NCBI RefSeq assembly: GCF_014529535.1
Contig: NW_023503501.1
Location: 5,586,150-5,650,149, forward strand
Direction: 5' to 3'
Origin: Bradysia coprophila
Lineage: Eukaryota > Arthropoda > Insecta > Diptera > Sciaridae
Length of the DNA: 64,000 nt
A program made the translations under genes and the position numbers. Every line of letters begins with the position of its first letter. Position 1 is the stretch's first letter. The notes below the pieces were generated by a model that saw only the letters and a list, made by a program, of their open reading frames with translations, made no database searches and was not told the origin of the DNA. Positions 23,968-41,016 of this stretch are shown here, in pieces.

Positions 23968-24243
23968 TAAATAGCCTCAATACGAACAACGCACACTCTA
24001 CGGATAATAGCGGCAGAGTCAAAATGACCCAAGATTATATCGGCTAAATTTGAAGTTTTTGGACAAAATGATGTATGGACGACTTATTCATTATCAAAAA
24101 TAAGGGGCACCGTCCATACATCACTTTTCGATTAAACCACGAGAACCACCCGGAACCACCTGGAACCACTTGCAAAAATCAAGCAAAATTTCGACTCTGC
24201 CGCTATTATCCGTAGAGTGTGTTGTTTGTATTGAGGCTATTTA
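23968..24243. mobile_element. 276-bp hAT-like MITE with perfect 8-bp target duplication
   Basis: TIRs of about 55 bases: TAAATAGCCTCAATAC... and ...GTATTGAGGCTATTTA, including CTCTACGGATAATAGCGGCA in both arms. GTAGTGAA repeats at 23960-23967 and 24244-24251. No ORF of its own. The high arm identity suggests a fairly recent insertion. Confidence 0.92.
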
Positions 24244-24484
24244 GTAGTGAAGACATCCTTGGATTCCGCTGGTCCAAGTGATATACAGTTAGATCTCACT
24301 AAAAAACACATTTGATAGTTTTTTAAGAGTTTCAATAGTCATAGATGCTACCACGCAATTAAGTGTTATAGTCAATGATATTTTGGCGCAAAATTTGAAA
24401 ACGTCATAGCGACTGGGACTATTGATGACTTTTAAAACTCTGATAAATCTAAAATTGTGTTTTCTAGAGATGAACACACTGTAA

Positions 24485-24612
24485 TACAGGCCTTAACATT
24501 TCAAATGTCTCACTGTCATTTTTTTCAAAGAATTTTATTGTGAATTCGCAATGACAAAATGAAATTCTCAGAAAAATTTGACAGTGAGACATTTGAAATG
24601 TTAAAGACTGTA
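24485..24612. mobile_element. 128-bp MITE with TACAG ends
   Basis: TACAGGCCTTAACATTTCAA... and ...TTGAAATGTTAAAGACTGTA, with perfect inner arms through TGTCTCACTGTCA / TGACAGTGAGACA. Confidence 0.8.
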
Positions 24613-25989
24613 CACTATTTCGGACTTTGTCGGACAAAATAGTTTAGCCGTTGAATCGAATTCTATTTTCTTCAGGTGAAATTCGATGAAAACGTATCGA
24701 AATGTATAGTGAAACGTTCTGCCATAGTTAATTAATTAATTAATTTTTATTTATATAAAAACACGACTTGCATTCACAATAATTCTGTTTTTATAATAAT
24801 CGGTGTGTAAGTTTAATTTTTAATTATTTTTGTTTTTACTTTAAATTTTATTTCCATATGAAACAAATTCTTCCATTTTTCTTCAATTTTTTTTCTCTTT
24901 TTTTGTTTTACTCATCTATTTTATAAAAATTAGTTTTTAATAGTGCATTTTACTTTTATTTAATTTTTTTGTTTGTTTAATTATTTTGTTTTTCTTTTTG
25001 CAATTTAATTTATTATTTTCATAATCTACAAACATAGTATGTTCTGTATGTGTGTGTCTGTGTTTGTTTGTGGTTTTTTTATTTATGTTTATTAACTTTA
25101 TCTTTTTATTCAATTGTGGAGAACTAAAAAACAAATATATTTGTAATGGAACATTTACACTTAAAAATTCAATTTAATTAATAAATAATGACTAAAAAAA
25201 TTTGTTTAATTAAAATTTATTTATAATTTTCTTTCTTCTATGCCGTCAATGATGTACTCGTTTGAACAGCACACCATTGAGAGTCCTAATATGTTCAAAA
25301 ACTAAACGAAGAAAACAAAGAGTCCGAGAAAAATATACACAAAATAAGGCGCTCTGAAGACGGGTTATTTCTTCTAACAGAAACAGATAAAGTATCTAAC
25401 TACTAGATATTTCGTTCAAAGTATTATTTATATGTTTAACTAGTTAAAAACTACCTTGGTATTTAATTAAAATATTTACAGTCAGCAGAACAGCAGAGAT
25501 ACTTTGCCTTTATTTCGCAATTTACTCTTAAGTTAAGAGTCTCAAAGGAACGAGAAATTTCTGTCAAAACTTTTAAAGTTTCGTACATACAGAGTTCAAG
25601 CAGAATGGCTGCAATTGTAAGTTCAATTCGTAAGATATTTGGAAAAATTGAATGAAAATCGGAAATCGGCGCTAGGCAAGCCCTATAATAATTTTTTACT
25701 CGCAGCACCCCAGGGAAATGATCATTACGTGATGACATTCGCGGTAATTTTTATTTCCGATGGACTTAGCAAGTAAAGAAACTTACGTCGTCAAAAGTGC
25801 AACAAAATAGAAAGTGTTAGCTGTTAGATTCGATTTAATGGCGATTTGCAACAAATGGTGCGACTCGTAGAGGAGAAACAATTGAATTAGCTAGAGACAC
25901 AAAATGTGCATAGATTTATGTAGTGGGACAAGCAAGAGAAAGAGAACACCCACATAGTGTTACCATCAATTTTGCAACCATTTTGCACG

Positions 25990-26470
25990 ATTTGTGAAGC
26001 CATGTTGTGCAATTACATTTTTGCTTAAGTCGAAAACACACGAGCAATTTCGCGTTGAAGGGATTGACAAGTATGCTGCGTTTTCCATCGTAATTTACCA
26101 CAGGCATAACAATAGAAAACGCTACATAATTGTCGATTCCATCAACGCAAAATTGTTTTGTATGGTTTCTACGCCATAGCAAAATTGCTCGTTTATTTTG
26201 GGCCATAATTCCCAGACCCCACTGTCAATTTTGAGTCGCTGAATCCGACAATTATGATACGTTTTCCATTGTAATCCCATATTCACCACAGGATACACAT
26301 TGGAAAATGTACAATGGAAATTCTCGGTGTCGGCATTCTTGAAATTGACAGTGTGGTTTCGGTCTTATCACCGAAGACAAACGATCGTTGATGTGATCCA
26401 CGATTATGCTGAATTTTCCATTGTTTAGCCGGTGGTAAATATCGAGTTGAAAACGCAGGAATAAATGCAA
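25990..26470. repeat. Cluster of related palindromes
   Basis: GTTGAAGGGATTGACAAGTATGCTGCGTTTTCCATCGTAA and its inverted partner (ending GATTCCATCAACG) at 26055-26150, followed by diverged versions of the same block at 26245-26330 and 26385-26445 (ATTATG.T.CGTTTTCCATTG). Confidence 0.6.
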
Positions 26471-29400
26471 AACGCAAAACTGCTCTGCTCATATGTTTTC
26501 GGCCTCATACGTCTTCGGCCTAAATCGTTCTAAATTGATAACTGACTTCAATATGTTGTGATTTACTAAGTCGACTGTTTACAATGCATTCACACAACAT
26601 TTCTAATGCTCACAATTTTAGGTCGTTCTACGACTAGTTTGGTGTTCTATATAATTGGAAAAACTACATTTCGTCTCTACTTGCTTGAACGGTAAAATAC
26701 TCAAAAGACATAACGTTAATCGGAAAAGGGAGTTTTTTTTACATCTTATAAAGTCATGTGGAAATTGAGAGAATTGTTTTTGTTCGAAACCGTTTGAACT
26801 CTTTGAACACTTTGAACAATGAACAACGGGATAACTTTTAACGGACTTTATTCCACCAATCAAAGCGCCTGCCGTCCTAATAATATTTTGTTGTTGTTAA
26901 TAATAAGAAGAAGATTTTTAGACAAATTCCTTCCCATCAATTTTGGTTACAATTTCTATTTAGTTTCTGAGTCTAATTGTTATTTAACGTTTTTAATATT
27001 CAATAATGTCCATCGTTTGTTTTTTGTAAGTATTTTGGTTTTAAGTGAACGGAAAAGTGCATTTGTTTCAATGACAAAAAATAAATTAAATTAAATCAAA
27101 AACAGATGAATGAAAACGAAAATTGTATTATGCTGTGTATGCTGTGTAATTACCACAAACTGGATGTAATTTAATGGATAGCTTGTCATCTTAACTGCTA
27201 AAAGTTTAATTTTCTCAATTTTATTTTTTCTTTTAGTTTTAGTAGTAGGTAGGTAGTTAATGCTGTTTCCTCTTCTTTTTTCACTTAAATTTTTAATGTT
27301 CTATGTACAGATGTGTCCATGTAATTGATTTTCAGATTTTTGTTCTTTAATTTGTTTTCGTTTGGAAATGATTTTCGTTTATTCAAAACTGACGAATTAT
27401 GTAGATGATGACGGAGTCTATATGCCAAGGTGATAAATTCATTTGTGTCGGAAGAAAATTTAGAAATTAAAAACAAAATGGAAATTCCACATCACTCAAT
27501 CAAAAATAAATTTTCATCGGATCTGAAGTGTCTCTATGTTTTAGGAAGTAATTCCGAAAGAATTATTAGATCTTCGGTGCATAAATAAACTATTGAGAGA
27601 ACAATTGTTTTTCACGATTTTTTTTGTCAAAGTTACTTCTAAATGTTACCGTCTAACTCGTCTAAGGTTCTACTTTCTGAGACATAAAATTTGCACAGTC
27701 CAAAACATATTTCCATAGACGAAACTAGCGACAGATGGTTATGATTCATCTGGTCAATTATTGTAACGTTTTCATTTGGTTTGTGTGTATTGATCTGTAC
27801 CCCTTGTAAATGTGTGTGTGACGAGTATTAACCGATAAATCCTGATCATCATACTAATCGACCAGCTGAAGGGAAACCGTAGTGGTTTTCTCTCATTATT
27901 TGCACAACAACGGAAAATTCTTTTTCAACACTCGTGGTGATTCTAGTTCGAACCGGAGCCACACAGGTCGAAAAATACAATTTTATTCGATCGAGTATAG
28001 GTCGAGAAAATTAGTGAAAACCTTTTCTCAACAGATACAAATGTTCCAAATTTCTTCCTTTTTTTATAGAGATTGGCCTCCTCCCGATGCATTAAAGATA
28101 TCAGCATAATTTTTGATTTTCGAGAACAGCGGTTTCGAATGTCGGTGCGAGAGAAAATAGGTATCAGATCCGATCAAAATTATTTTTCTCATTAAAAACG
28201 TTTACAAACGGCAATTGTATCGCTTTAAAAATGTGACTCTTCGGCTTCGCACAATTTCAAACCAATTATTTTACTCCACTAGTCCAACCATACATGTTTT
28301 AACATAACAGAAGAAAAGACACATTTTATGTTATCGTTATCGTAACAGATCACTTAGCCGTTTGCAAAAGGTGTACCGGTTACGGACATAATATGTTATT
28401 ATTGTTCCGATTCTTCGATAAATCATTTTGATGGAAAACTATGATTAATTTCATCGTTTAAAAAGTTTCTTATAAAGAAAGAAAGAAAAAAATTAATAAA
28501 ACAAAATGAAAACAAACAGAGCAACAAACAAAATATAAAAACAAGATTTAACAACAAACTTATTTTTCTTTAATAAAAAAGCAAATATCAAGTCACTTCG
28601 ACCGTTCGGTTCGACAGTTTCTCTTCTAGAATTTTACATTTTCCTTAGATTTTCCTTCCCATTAAATGTTCCAATTTTTCTTCTAATTTTTTTTATGGAT
28701 GGTATTTTGTGACTGTATTTCATTTGGAACTCTATTCTGAGTTAGTTTTAACAATTTGGCGATGTTACAAGCATTGTATTAGTAGTTATCGGAACAAGGA
28801 ATTAATTACGTTGCAGATTTCTGTTAAAAGGTCTACGGAAGTTTACGGAAGATATAGTGCCGATTGAAAAACTTATTGCTGTTCCGGAGTCCTAAGATCA
28901 AGGGCTATACGATGGCATTTTATTTGACTGAAATCCGTCCAGTAAAAAATTAATTATTTTTCTGTTGACAATGGTTTTGTTGCAGCGACATCTTTCAGTG
29001 AAAGAGTGAATCGTTCTCTATCAGTAGAGTTTGGATTGAATAGAGAAAAGAGAACTGACGCCGTAATCCCTCTCCTGAAGGTATGTTAAGATGAAGAAGG
29101 GCACGGACAAGAATTTTTCTGCTGCTCAGAGTTTGCGCAGCGATTTCTTAAATGTTTTTGTACTAGAAATGTATTCAATCGCACGAGCAAGCAAGACTCA
29201 GTTGAAGAAAAGAAAACATTTTCATGCGATGCGATAACTTGGTCTACGAATTACGACAGGGTTCATAGATCCTGTGTGCATGGCAGTCCATCATACCGTT
29301 GCTTAAGACATATGCCGATATTATAATCACATTACCTGAAACGACTTTCCTTATTTAGAACTCTAGACGGTTCGAATTAGAGAGATAGTAAGCATATATC

Positions 29401-31036
29401 TGAGCCGTCACACTTTGTCCAAAATCCAAAGTTGGTCAGCACGAAAGTATTTGAGCCGAATTAGAATTGAAATTTAATTCTTCATTCTTCACCAGCTCCT
29501 TCATTTTGACAAAAATGAGTAACACAATACGTAAAGACTAGGCCTACCGTCGTTGGGATCTTTTTAGGGTTGAAACATTTCGGATTGTATAGTGTGATAA
29601 TGTGGCATAGGTTTCAAACGGGAGCTTTTAAAGCAAAGACGGTTGAAAAGACTGTAATGAAATACACATTGGGTCCTCTGGTCGGGTAGTAACAGATTGT
29701 GGAATTTGTTCAATCTTTGCCCGCATTTTATTACGTTTTAGTGCAGCAGTACCGACAAGTCGATCTGTATATACACTAAATTTCATATGAGTGTGTGTAA
29801 CTCAGTCCCTAAAAGCATGACTTGTATATAGTGTATGCATCTACACAATTCACGAACTGTAATCCGACAAAATGTTTTTGTGGCATCCAGGGCCTGACTG
29901 GCTATCAAAAGGCCCTCCTGTGAAATGTAAGGGAAGGTATCTAAAGTGAAGAAAAGACGACAAAAAGCTCAATTGAAAGGCGACAATATAGCAAATTCAA
30001 TAAAATTACTAAAGGCGCACTTGGCCTGCATATGTAAACCGATTATAGCATTCAACGACAACGGAATTTAAAATTTGGCTACCCATACTGTGCAATCAGA
30101 CATTACCCGACGGTCGACTGACTATTTGACCACTCAAAATTTCAAAGATCAATTTCACGGCTACTATGAGCCACTTCACTATATTGTTCGAGCGGCCGTT
30201 GGATTGTCAGTCCGACCTTGTAGTGTTGTTGGTAAATACATGATGTGCTTTCGATAATATTTAACACAAGGGAATAAAATCTAAAACTTCATGCAGAACC
30301 GAACTGGTCACAGTGGGCGGTCGAGCTCTGCCCAATCGACCGTAGCGTTTTTATATCGAACCGGCAACATTTGTCAATTCACCTATGGAATTATTTAGTA
30401 AAATGTTTCTAAAGATGAAAATGGATAAAAATGCAGCAAAAAATGAACAAATTCGATACGCACTCCGAGGCGCACTCGAACAATTCGAATGTTTTTTTTT
30501 TTGTTAAATGAAAAAGTTTTGAGAATTTTAAGATTAGTTCTTTATATCCATTGGTAACTTTGTCAGCACACTTTTTATCTTAATCTGATTAGTATACAAT
30601 GCACATGATACAGGTGCATCATCATAGACAAATTTGTTTATCGAATTTAAAAAACAACAAAAAAATATCCTTTTGCACATCCACCATTCGAATATACGTA
30701 AAATAAAAAAAAATCTAAAAAAATAAATCAACCGGAACAAGAGACACTACTGATCGCGGCCCACTTAATCCATCTGTCCTCTAAAAAAAAAAATTCTTTC
30801 GTTCTGCTGTCTCACATCGCGCGTACAAAATAAATAAAAAAGAAAAGAAAAAAAAATCACCGAAACAAACAACTCTTTCACCTTTCAACTGTCCCGTCTC
30901 GATTTGATCTAACTGCGTCTTAGATTTAGCGTCCCACAATGCACTAAACTCAACTGGCAAATTGTTCACATAATTCTCCCCCACTCACTCACATTGAACG
31001 ACGACTCGCTACGGTTTCTACCCAGTAGTTTTGATG

Positions 31037-34494
<3,458 letters not shown>

Positions 34495-35951
34495 TTTGTT
34501 GAAGTTGGCAATTTTGACGAGATTTATCGACCAAACTTACAAGGATATAAGCGGAACTAATTCCGCGTCGGTGTATCGGATGATTGGCGTTCGCTGTGTT
34601 TAGGTAATCGTCGTCGCTGTATTTCGATATTTTGCTAAGGCATTCTTCTTGGCGACAATTTTGAAGGATGAGATGAGCCCTGTGGAAAGAAATGGATATG
34701 ATAAACTAGGTGTGAGTGGTCAGAAAGATAGTTCAGTCAATTGTAACTAAAGAAATTTTTTGCATCAGAATCTGGCACCTATTACCATCTGGCACAGTAC
34801 TAAATAAATCTCAGAATAAAGGTGGTGTGCCACTAAGAGAGATTCATTTATTCATAATCTTGAATCATCAATGGGGAAGCCCGATTTGAATCAGGTCAAA
34901 TTATACGATTGGTTTTTGGAACGACAAATGTTTCCCTAACATCAGCGTGTATAAGCCATTTACACATTTTGTACGATTTTACGTACAATCTTACACCAAC
35001 ACATCTAAGGGTACGCTGTGAATTTCCCACTTAATTTAGTTGACAGACACAAGCTACCAAAGGTTTCGTATTTCATGTTGGGAACTATTATTTTACGTAA
35101 TTTTGTTCGAAATTACCTCTATTGGTATAATTACTCTTAAGTATAGAGCGTGAATCAACCTGAACTTTACGTAAATGTGACCAGTAACCTGTATTTACCA
35201 TACATGTAGTAAGAGATATCAGGTTCAGGTTGAACTTGAGCACAAAGACTATTTCTGGTAATTTGTCCATTGTTTCTTGAATTTAGCCGCATTTTCAAAG
35301 ACTTTTTAAGACTAATGATGATCGGTCCATCTTTTGGTTTAACAACTTCAACAAATATAGATACAATGCACATCGATCCACATTGATCCATAGAAGAATC
35401 AAAACACTGTCGTCACCACATGTATGACTTATGAAGGTTTGAAAAAACTTTCCTAAGTTCACATCGTATGAGACACAAAAGTCTAAACGAGACTTTTCCA
35501 TATTTTCCCTAACTATTCCAAAAAATATTTGTAAAGTTTGTAAACCTGAACCTTATGTAAATCAGGTGATCACGACTCTAAAGTAATTTACAATATGCTT
35601 AAGTGTGTTCACGCACTTATGCTGTTGATCTCTCCGACATTTCGTTTTTAACAATTGAAAAGAGACGGAGTTTTTATTGGTTTAAACCAACTGTCCAGAA
35701 AACGGAGTGCTAAACGGTAAAGTGTGATTACAGCTAAAGTAGCAGGTTACTTTTATTCTGGGACTTGAAAACCACCTAAACAGTTTTTTGACAGAACCTA
35801 ATCTAACCGAGCTCTAAATGTTTCGAGACACGAATTTCGTGTCTTGGTTTATTCCACTTCATCCGGATATACTCAACACATTGCACAATTTATCACACGA
35901 AATGTGACAGACAATTTGCGGTAAAATAACTCAAGATTGTAGAGAATTAAG

Positions 35952-36087
35952 TTGAATTCACAGTCATCCGTTTTCCAGCCGTTTACTTGACAGTTCGAAT
36001 CAAAACAATGCAAAAGTTTAGATGACTTTTGAAACGTCACGTAAGCGAAGAGCTAAACGGAGGCAAAACGGACGACTGTGAATTCAA
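35952..36087. mobile_element. Fold-back MITE, TTGAATTCACAGTC ends
   Basis: TTGAATTCACAGTCATCCGT and ACGGACGACTGTGAATTCAA are inverted ends, with further inner pairing (CCGTTTACTTGAC / GTCACGTAAGCG region). Confidence 0.75.
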
Positions 36088-36143
36088 GTTTAAAGTATAG
36101 TTTCCACTTAAAAAGAGCACTCCGTTTAGCCTCCGTTTACATG

Positions 36144-36255
36144 ACAGTTGTAAAATAGAACAAAGGAACTGTAACGTAAACGGAGTAAAAAATTGAAATA
36201 AATTCAATTTCCACTCCGTTTGCGTGACAGTTCTTTTGTTCAATTTTACAACTGT
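36144..36255. mobile_element. 112-bp fold-back with CCGTTTGCGTGACAGT arms
   Basis: ACAGTTGTAAAATAGAACAAAG pairs with the inverse ending TTTTACAACTGT, and GTAAACGGAGT pairs with ACTCCGTTTGC. It is related in sequence to the neighbour at 35952-36087. Confidence 0.75.
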
Positions 36256-38152
36256 CTTTGCATTTTTGGTATGCTTCAAATTTTGATGACATTCGATAAT
36301 CGAATTTCGATTTAATTCGACGTTACAAGCAATACATTCAATATAATAGGAAGAACATGGTTGAATGAAACCAGACGAACTTTTTTGAAATTGAGACAAG
36401 AATTCGTTTGATGTAAAGCCACGATCAAGTTTCATCAGAAGAATTCGGAAGATTTTTTTTTTGTTATAATCAATAAACGGGACGAATAATTCTCGCAAAA
36501 AGATTGAGATTTGATATTTACGTTTAAATTATTGCGGACGGTGCTGATAAAACTAATCTGTCGCAGTGGTTCGTGTGCACCTAGTACCAACAATTCGGAA
36601 GAATGTGTGACCGATATGGTGCTAAGTGATAATTAACGCGTGTTTCTTAAAATAGATGACAAACCAAGGACCTGTGAATTCTTTTGTACCGGACATGAAT
36701 GAATTTCTTCACAACTAAGTTCAATGTAAATTCGAAACACATATTCCATGTCTAACGAATCTGCGACTATTTTTGACGAGCTCATAACGTTTAGGGATCG
36801 TTCACCTTTAACACCTGCAGTTGCAGACCAAATCGACGAATAGTTAAGAAAATTAACATAAAAATTTAACGAAATTTCAAATAGTCCGAAAATATGTCGA
36901 TCTAAGTTTAGTCACCCTCCTCAATCTGCTGAAATTACAGTAAAATATGGCTATCAAACGCGTTAAACGCATAAAAAGCAAATACTTCATTTACGCATCG
37001 GACGGGATTTGCACACAAATATTATGGCTTTCCATCCCTTAAATACGCACACCCATATCTTTGAAATGCTTTGTTGTCTCCCATGTATTACCGATTTCCG
37101 AAAATGTCTCGTATTTGAGAGTTTTTCTCAACGTAAATTCCATTAAAAATTCAAGCAAAGACCCACAAAACACCCCTGCCGTCAACGCAATTCGCATTCG
37201 AATCGGTTAAATAATTGATTTTTTTTTGTCAAATATTTTGTAAACAAAAATTTATTCTCAAATATGTAAGAGATTCTTCAAGACGTGACGCATGATTGGC
37301 TATTGTATGTATTACGAATATATAATATTCAGTATGTGGTTCGGTGAGGCGATTACATCGAAAAGGATTAAGATAAAAAATTGATGACAAGCCCATATGC
37401 CCAATTTGGAATTACATTCCAATAAACGCGCAATTCTTTGGGATCGGACGATCGACTTGATTACGGGCTAAGAAAATATTCATTAACAATCCTACAGACC
37501 TCATTTTCAACCGAATTCTAATCATCTGTGTTAATGTGTATGTGTGCAACTTCCATTCATTTTTTGGATAAAATTCTCACCGTGTACTACAACATCTGAA
37601 GTTAATTCGATTCACAGATCGTATACGGTTTAAATTACTAAGTCCATCACGTCAAATCATTTATTTAACATAAAAACATCCAAATATTACCCCAGATATT
37701 ACCTTCAAAATGGCGATTGAATACTCCAACAGCAGCAACTCTGCTCTTCTGATATATAGATGGGTACACGACAAAAAAAAAACCAAAGGAAAATCACTTT
37801 GCACCCGATATATGTGCTGTGTTTCACAATTCTACCAAGTTAATTTACACATTCATTTGATCACACTGTGATTTATGCACATTTCATTCAATGATTACGA
37901 TAGACCATTACATTTTTTTTGCGATTTTGCACATTTAATAGGCGTTTACTGGACAAAATTTAACAGAATTGACTTTTTATGATTTTTTTTGTTTTTTCTT
38001 CACACGACAGTCCCTTTCGGAGTATTCGGACTTAATGTGACATACCGACATGATTGGAAAAGAAAGAGCGGCATGTGTTACAATGCAACGTCAGAATCGA
38101 ACAAAAATTCGACTTTCTCAACCATCACTCGATGTTAATAAGCTCGCTCCAA

Positions 38153-38552
38153 TAGGTATCTTCAACGCACTGCTCCTAGCATGAACATAAGAAATATTTG
38201 GAGGCTGATGAAGTCACAGTAGGCACTGCGTTTCTTTCGTAAAGATATATGACTAGTTTTCGTTGTATGAGTTAAAACACACAATACAATCAATCTTAAG
38301 CGGTAGCTCTCATCACAAAAGCCTCCAAATTGGACATTTGTCAAAGGAGTGTTTATGCTAAGAGCAGTGCGTTGGTATCTTCCAATGTGAAATGAAATGT
38401 CAAACCGTCATACATAGAGCCATAATCTCAACACTATTAACAAGTTGTCAAAATAACAAAGAAAACTAAGTTGTGGTTATGGTTCTATGGATGACATCAA
38501 TTCGTGTTCGGTTCTTTTTGTTCGACTTAACCGTTGCTTGGAAGATACCTAT
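38153..38552. mobile_element. Outer MITE, split by a second MITE
   Basis: Ends ATAGGTATCTTC and TTGGAAGATACCTAT. After removing the inner insertion and one target copy, the left end reads ATAGGTATCTTCCAA, the exact inverse of the right. Inner arms CATAGAGCCATAATCTCAAC and GTTGTGGTTATGGTTCTATG also pair. Confidence 0.75.
38164..38373. mobile_element. CACTGC-TIR MITE with 9-bp target duplication
   Basis: AACGCACTGCTCCTAGCAT... to ...ATGCTAAGAGCAGTGCGTT. GGTATCTTC repeats on both sides (38155-38163 and 38374-38382). Nine bases is the duplication size of Mutator-like elements. No ORF of its own. Confidence 0.88.
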
Positions 38553-38758
38553 AGTGTTCCAGTTCGTTTTGTTCTGGATTCTGATAGCCAACACCCCAGC
38601 GAGGTTTGTGTTATTCGATTTGTGTCCGAATTCGAAGTGTAACCCTCTATCGAAAAAAAAACATCCGAAAAATCATGCTCTGCCTGCATACATATATGCG
38701 AAAGTATTTGTTGCGACAATAGATCAGTGTCAAATAGCGGTTTCTTCTCTCAAAAAGT

Positions 38759-38916
38759 GTCAAATGAGTTGTCAATTTCACAAAGCTAACCTCAAAAGAT
38801 GTTTCGTTCACAGAGCCGCCCCTTGAAATGTATGAAAATTTGTGTGGCATCTCACCATCCAATACTTTTTTTGTTCGATTTGAGGTTAGCTTTGTGAAAA
38901 TGACAACTTATTTGAC
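38759..38916. mobile_element. MITE with GTCAAATGAGTTGTCA ends
   Basis: GTCAAATGAGTTGTCAATTT and AAAATGACAACTTATTTGAC are inverted ends. The arms continue through CACAAAGCTAACCTCAAA. Confidence 0.8.
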
Positions 38917-39160
38917 AGCTCAAACGACATTGACAATGATCTATATCGACTTGAATTGTTGCTTTATCATTTTTTATCATTTATAGGTGCCTATGTAATT
39001 TTGAGTGCCAACGAGCATCAGCGGGGGTTGGAGCATTTTCGTGATGAAATGAGTCAGGATGTCAGGAATGACTTGACAATCAGAGTAAATACTCAACAAT
39101 CATCGCTCTTTGTTAGCTCGATGAAGCTCACAGTTTTTATAATGCGATCGATAAGAGCAT

Positions 39161-39323
39161 ATCACTGCTTCTAGCATGAACATAGAAAATATTCGGAGGC
39201 TGATTTAATCACAGTAGGAAGTGTGTCCTTGTCCTTGTACAGTTAAATGATTTATTTTCGTTGTATGGGTAAAAACATACAATACAAACAATCTGAAGCG
39301 GTATTCATGCTAGGAGCAGTGAT
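39161..39323. mobile_element. CACTGC-TIR MITE, further copy
   Basis: ATCACTGCTTCTAGCATGAA and TTCATGCTAGGAGCAGTGAT are inverted. The interior aligns well with 38164-38373 but is shorter. No clear target duplication. Confidence 0.8.
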
Positions 39324-39431
39324 GTGTCATTTAAGCGATATAGGCAGTGATATAGGCGTATATGGCTCGCATACTACACCTTGCAGTCAGATTATCGTAA
39401 TAATATGTTATAAATTCGAAATGTGAAAAAT

Positions 39432-39704
39432 CATCCACAGAGAACCCTAACCTCAACGTATGTGCTGTGAAAATGAGCAGGCACTTTGCTCATGTTTGAA
39501 AATAGAAACAAAAGTTCTAATGGTTTTCATGGGTTTCTTGTAAAATAATGAGCACATACAAGAAACAATCAGAATTTCACCTTTTATTCATTGGAAATAC
39601 ATTAAATGAAACGTTTTTGTAGATCCGGAAAAAACATAAAATTAAACGGCATCTCAATAATTTCAATTTTTTTCACTTAGTTGAGGTTAGGGTTCTCTAT
39701 GGAT
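39432..39704. mobile_element. 273-bp MITE with ATCCACAGAGAACCCTAACC ends
   Basis: Inverted ends ATCCACAGAGAACCCTAACC and GGTTAGGGTTCTCTATGGAT, each continuing with CTCAAC / GTTGAG. No ORF of its own. Confidence 0.8.
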
Positions 39705-41016
39705 GTGTATCTTATACAAACCAAGGGCCGTCTCAATAGAACAAACTGACAAATTAAAATGAAAAATCATATATTTGAATGTGGGTGTGACAGCTCCGTG
39801 TACAGACAGTACACGGGACTCTAAATGTCAAAAGTAAAGGGACTCATAATGTCAAAAGCAAAGCAAAGTTGACGTTTTCGTGTAAATGGTGTGTGTGATA
39901 TAATTTTTCAATGAATTTCGGTCATAATTCCTCTAGGTAGTCTACCTCTATGATACAAACTAATGTTGGGACCACATTACGTCCTACGAATTTCTTATCT
40001 AGGTATAATTACTCTTATGTCGATTTATTCTTTTTCTTTGCATTATGTACGGATGTGTTTATTTACAATGATGAATTTGTACAATCGCTGGTTTGATTAT
40101 CAGTTTTGTTGAATCCAATTTATTTTTGTCGTCTCACATCCACAAAATCCAAATAGAAAATCAATGCAAAACAAAACACAAGAAAATTAGTTGAAAAAAA
40201 ATCATGCCATGTACACCCTCTCAGCGAACCACTCCGAAAAATCATACCGAAAACTGTCGATTGAAGTGTCAAAAGTGGCAATTCTCCTCGTTACATCACG
40301 TTTTTTGATTAACAGAGAGTTTTAGGTCGAAAATTTACTTGAAAATGTTAAATAATTTACAGTCAATTGTTTAGATATCGCTGAATAAATAGACTCAAGC
40401 GAATTCTGACCATTGAGAATAATTAAAAATGAACGATAGTAAACAGGTTAGTAGCTAGTTAGTTCTCATTTCGTGTAGTCCCTAGACTTTTTCTTTGGCT
40501 ATCGAAATTTCATTGATTTATTTTTGTACAATTGCACCGATGATTTTTTTAGCAGTTTGACAAGAGTCAGTTTGACAATTAATTTGCGTTCTTTCGATAT
40601 TATAGTTGTTGAAATGCTAAATTCGTACAATGCGAAACAAACAGTGTGAATTGACTCTTGATCATTGCTGATGTCATAAAACATTTTGCTTGTGAAAATC
40701 AATAATCAATTTTCATTTACACAAAATCATGTGTGTCCTCTGTGTGTAGCGTTTAATTTTTAATTTTTATTTTGTTTTCAGTTTATCGTCAGCTTCGTAC
40801 AATAAATTGTTTCCTTTAAATTTTCCTTTTCGTTATTTTAAATTGAACTGTGCATCGCAATTACGTATATTATATTTGCAACACTAATTTTAAGTCAAGT
40901 TGATCCTATTATTATTTTGCGTCTTACGCGCAGTTAACATTTTAAAAGAACCATCCAAATCATTTATCGGACGAATAAAAAAAAATTGAAAATTCTAAAC
41001 AAAAACTTTAAAAATA

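Larger units (their letters stand above)
22970..31036. other. 8-kb spacer between GlcAT-I and Tao
   Basis: Apart from the listed MITEs, palindromes and a doubtful ORF, I see no gene. 24730-25230 and 28440-28560 are very A/T-rich. The strand-biased T-run segment near 24880-25090 produces a spurious Lys/Asn-rich frame on the reverse strand. Confidence 0.5.
34561..41016. other. Spacer between Tao and mitofusin
   Basis: No coding exon recognised. It holds at least six inverted-repeat elements, listed separately. The largest frame (36037-36498, reverse) runs through two fold-backs and has no support. The CCTGAAC.TTA.GTAAAT word recurs at 35155-35175 and 35545-35565. Confidence 0.5.

Noticed and set aside
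24937-25134. Lys/Asn-rich reverse ORF
   Set aside because: It is produced by a T-rich low-complexity stretch.
36037-36498. 153-codon reverse-strand ORF
   Set aside because: It crosses two fold-back elements, has no domain or splice context, and its composition follows the repeats.
38473-38826. 117-codon hydrophobic ORF
   Set aside because: It runs from the outer nested MITE into the MITE at 38759 and looks like repeat read-through.
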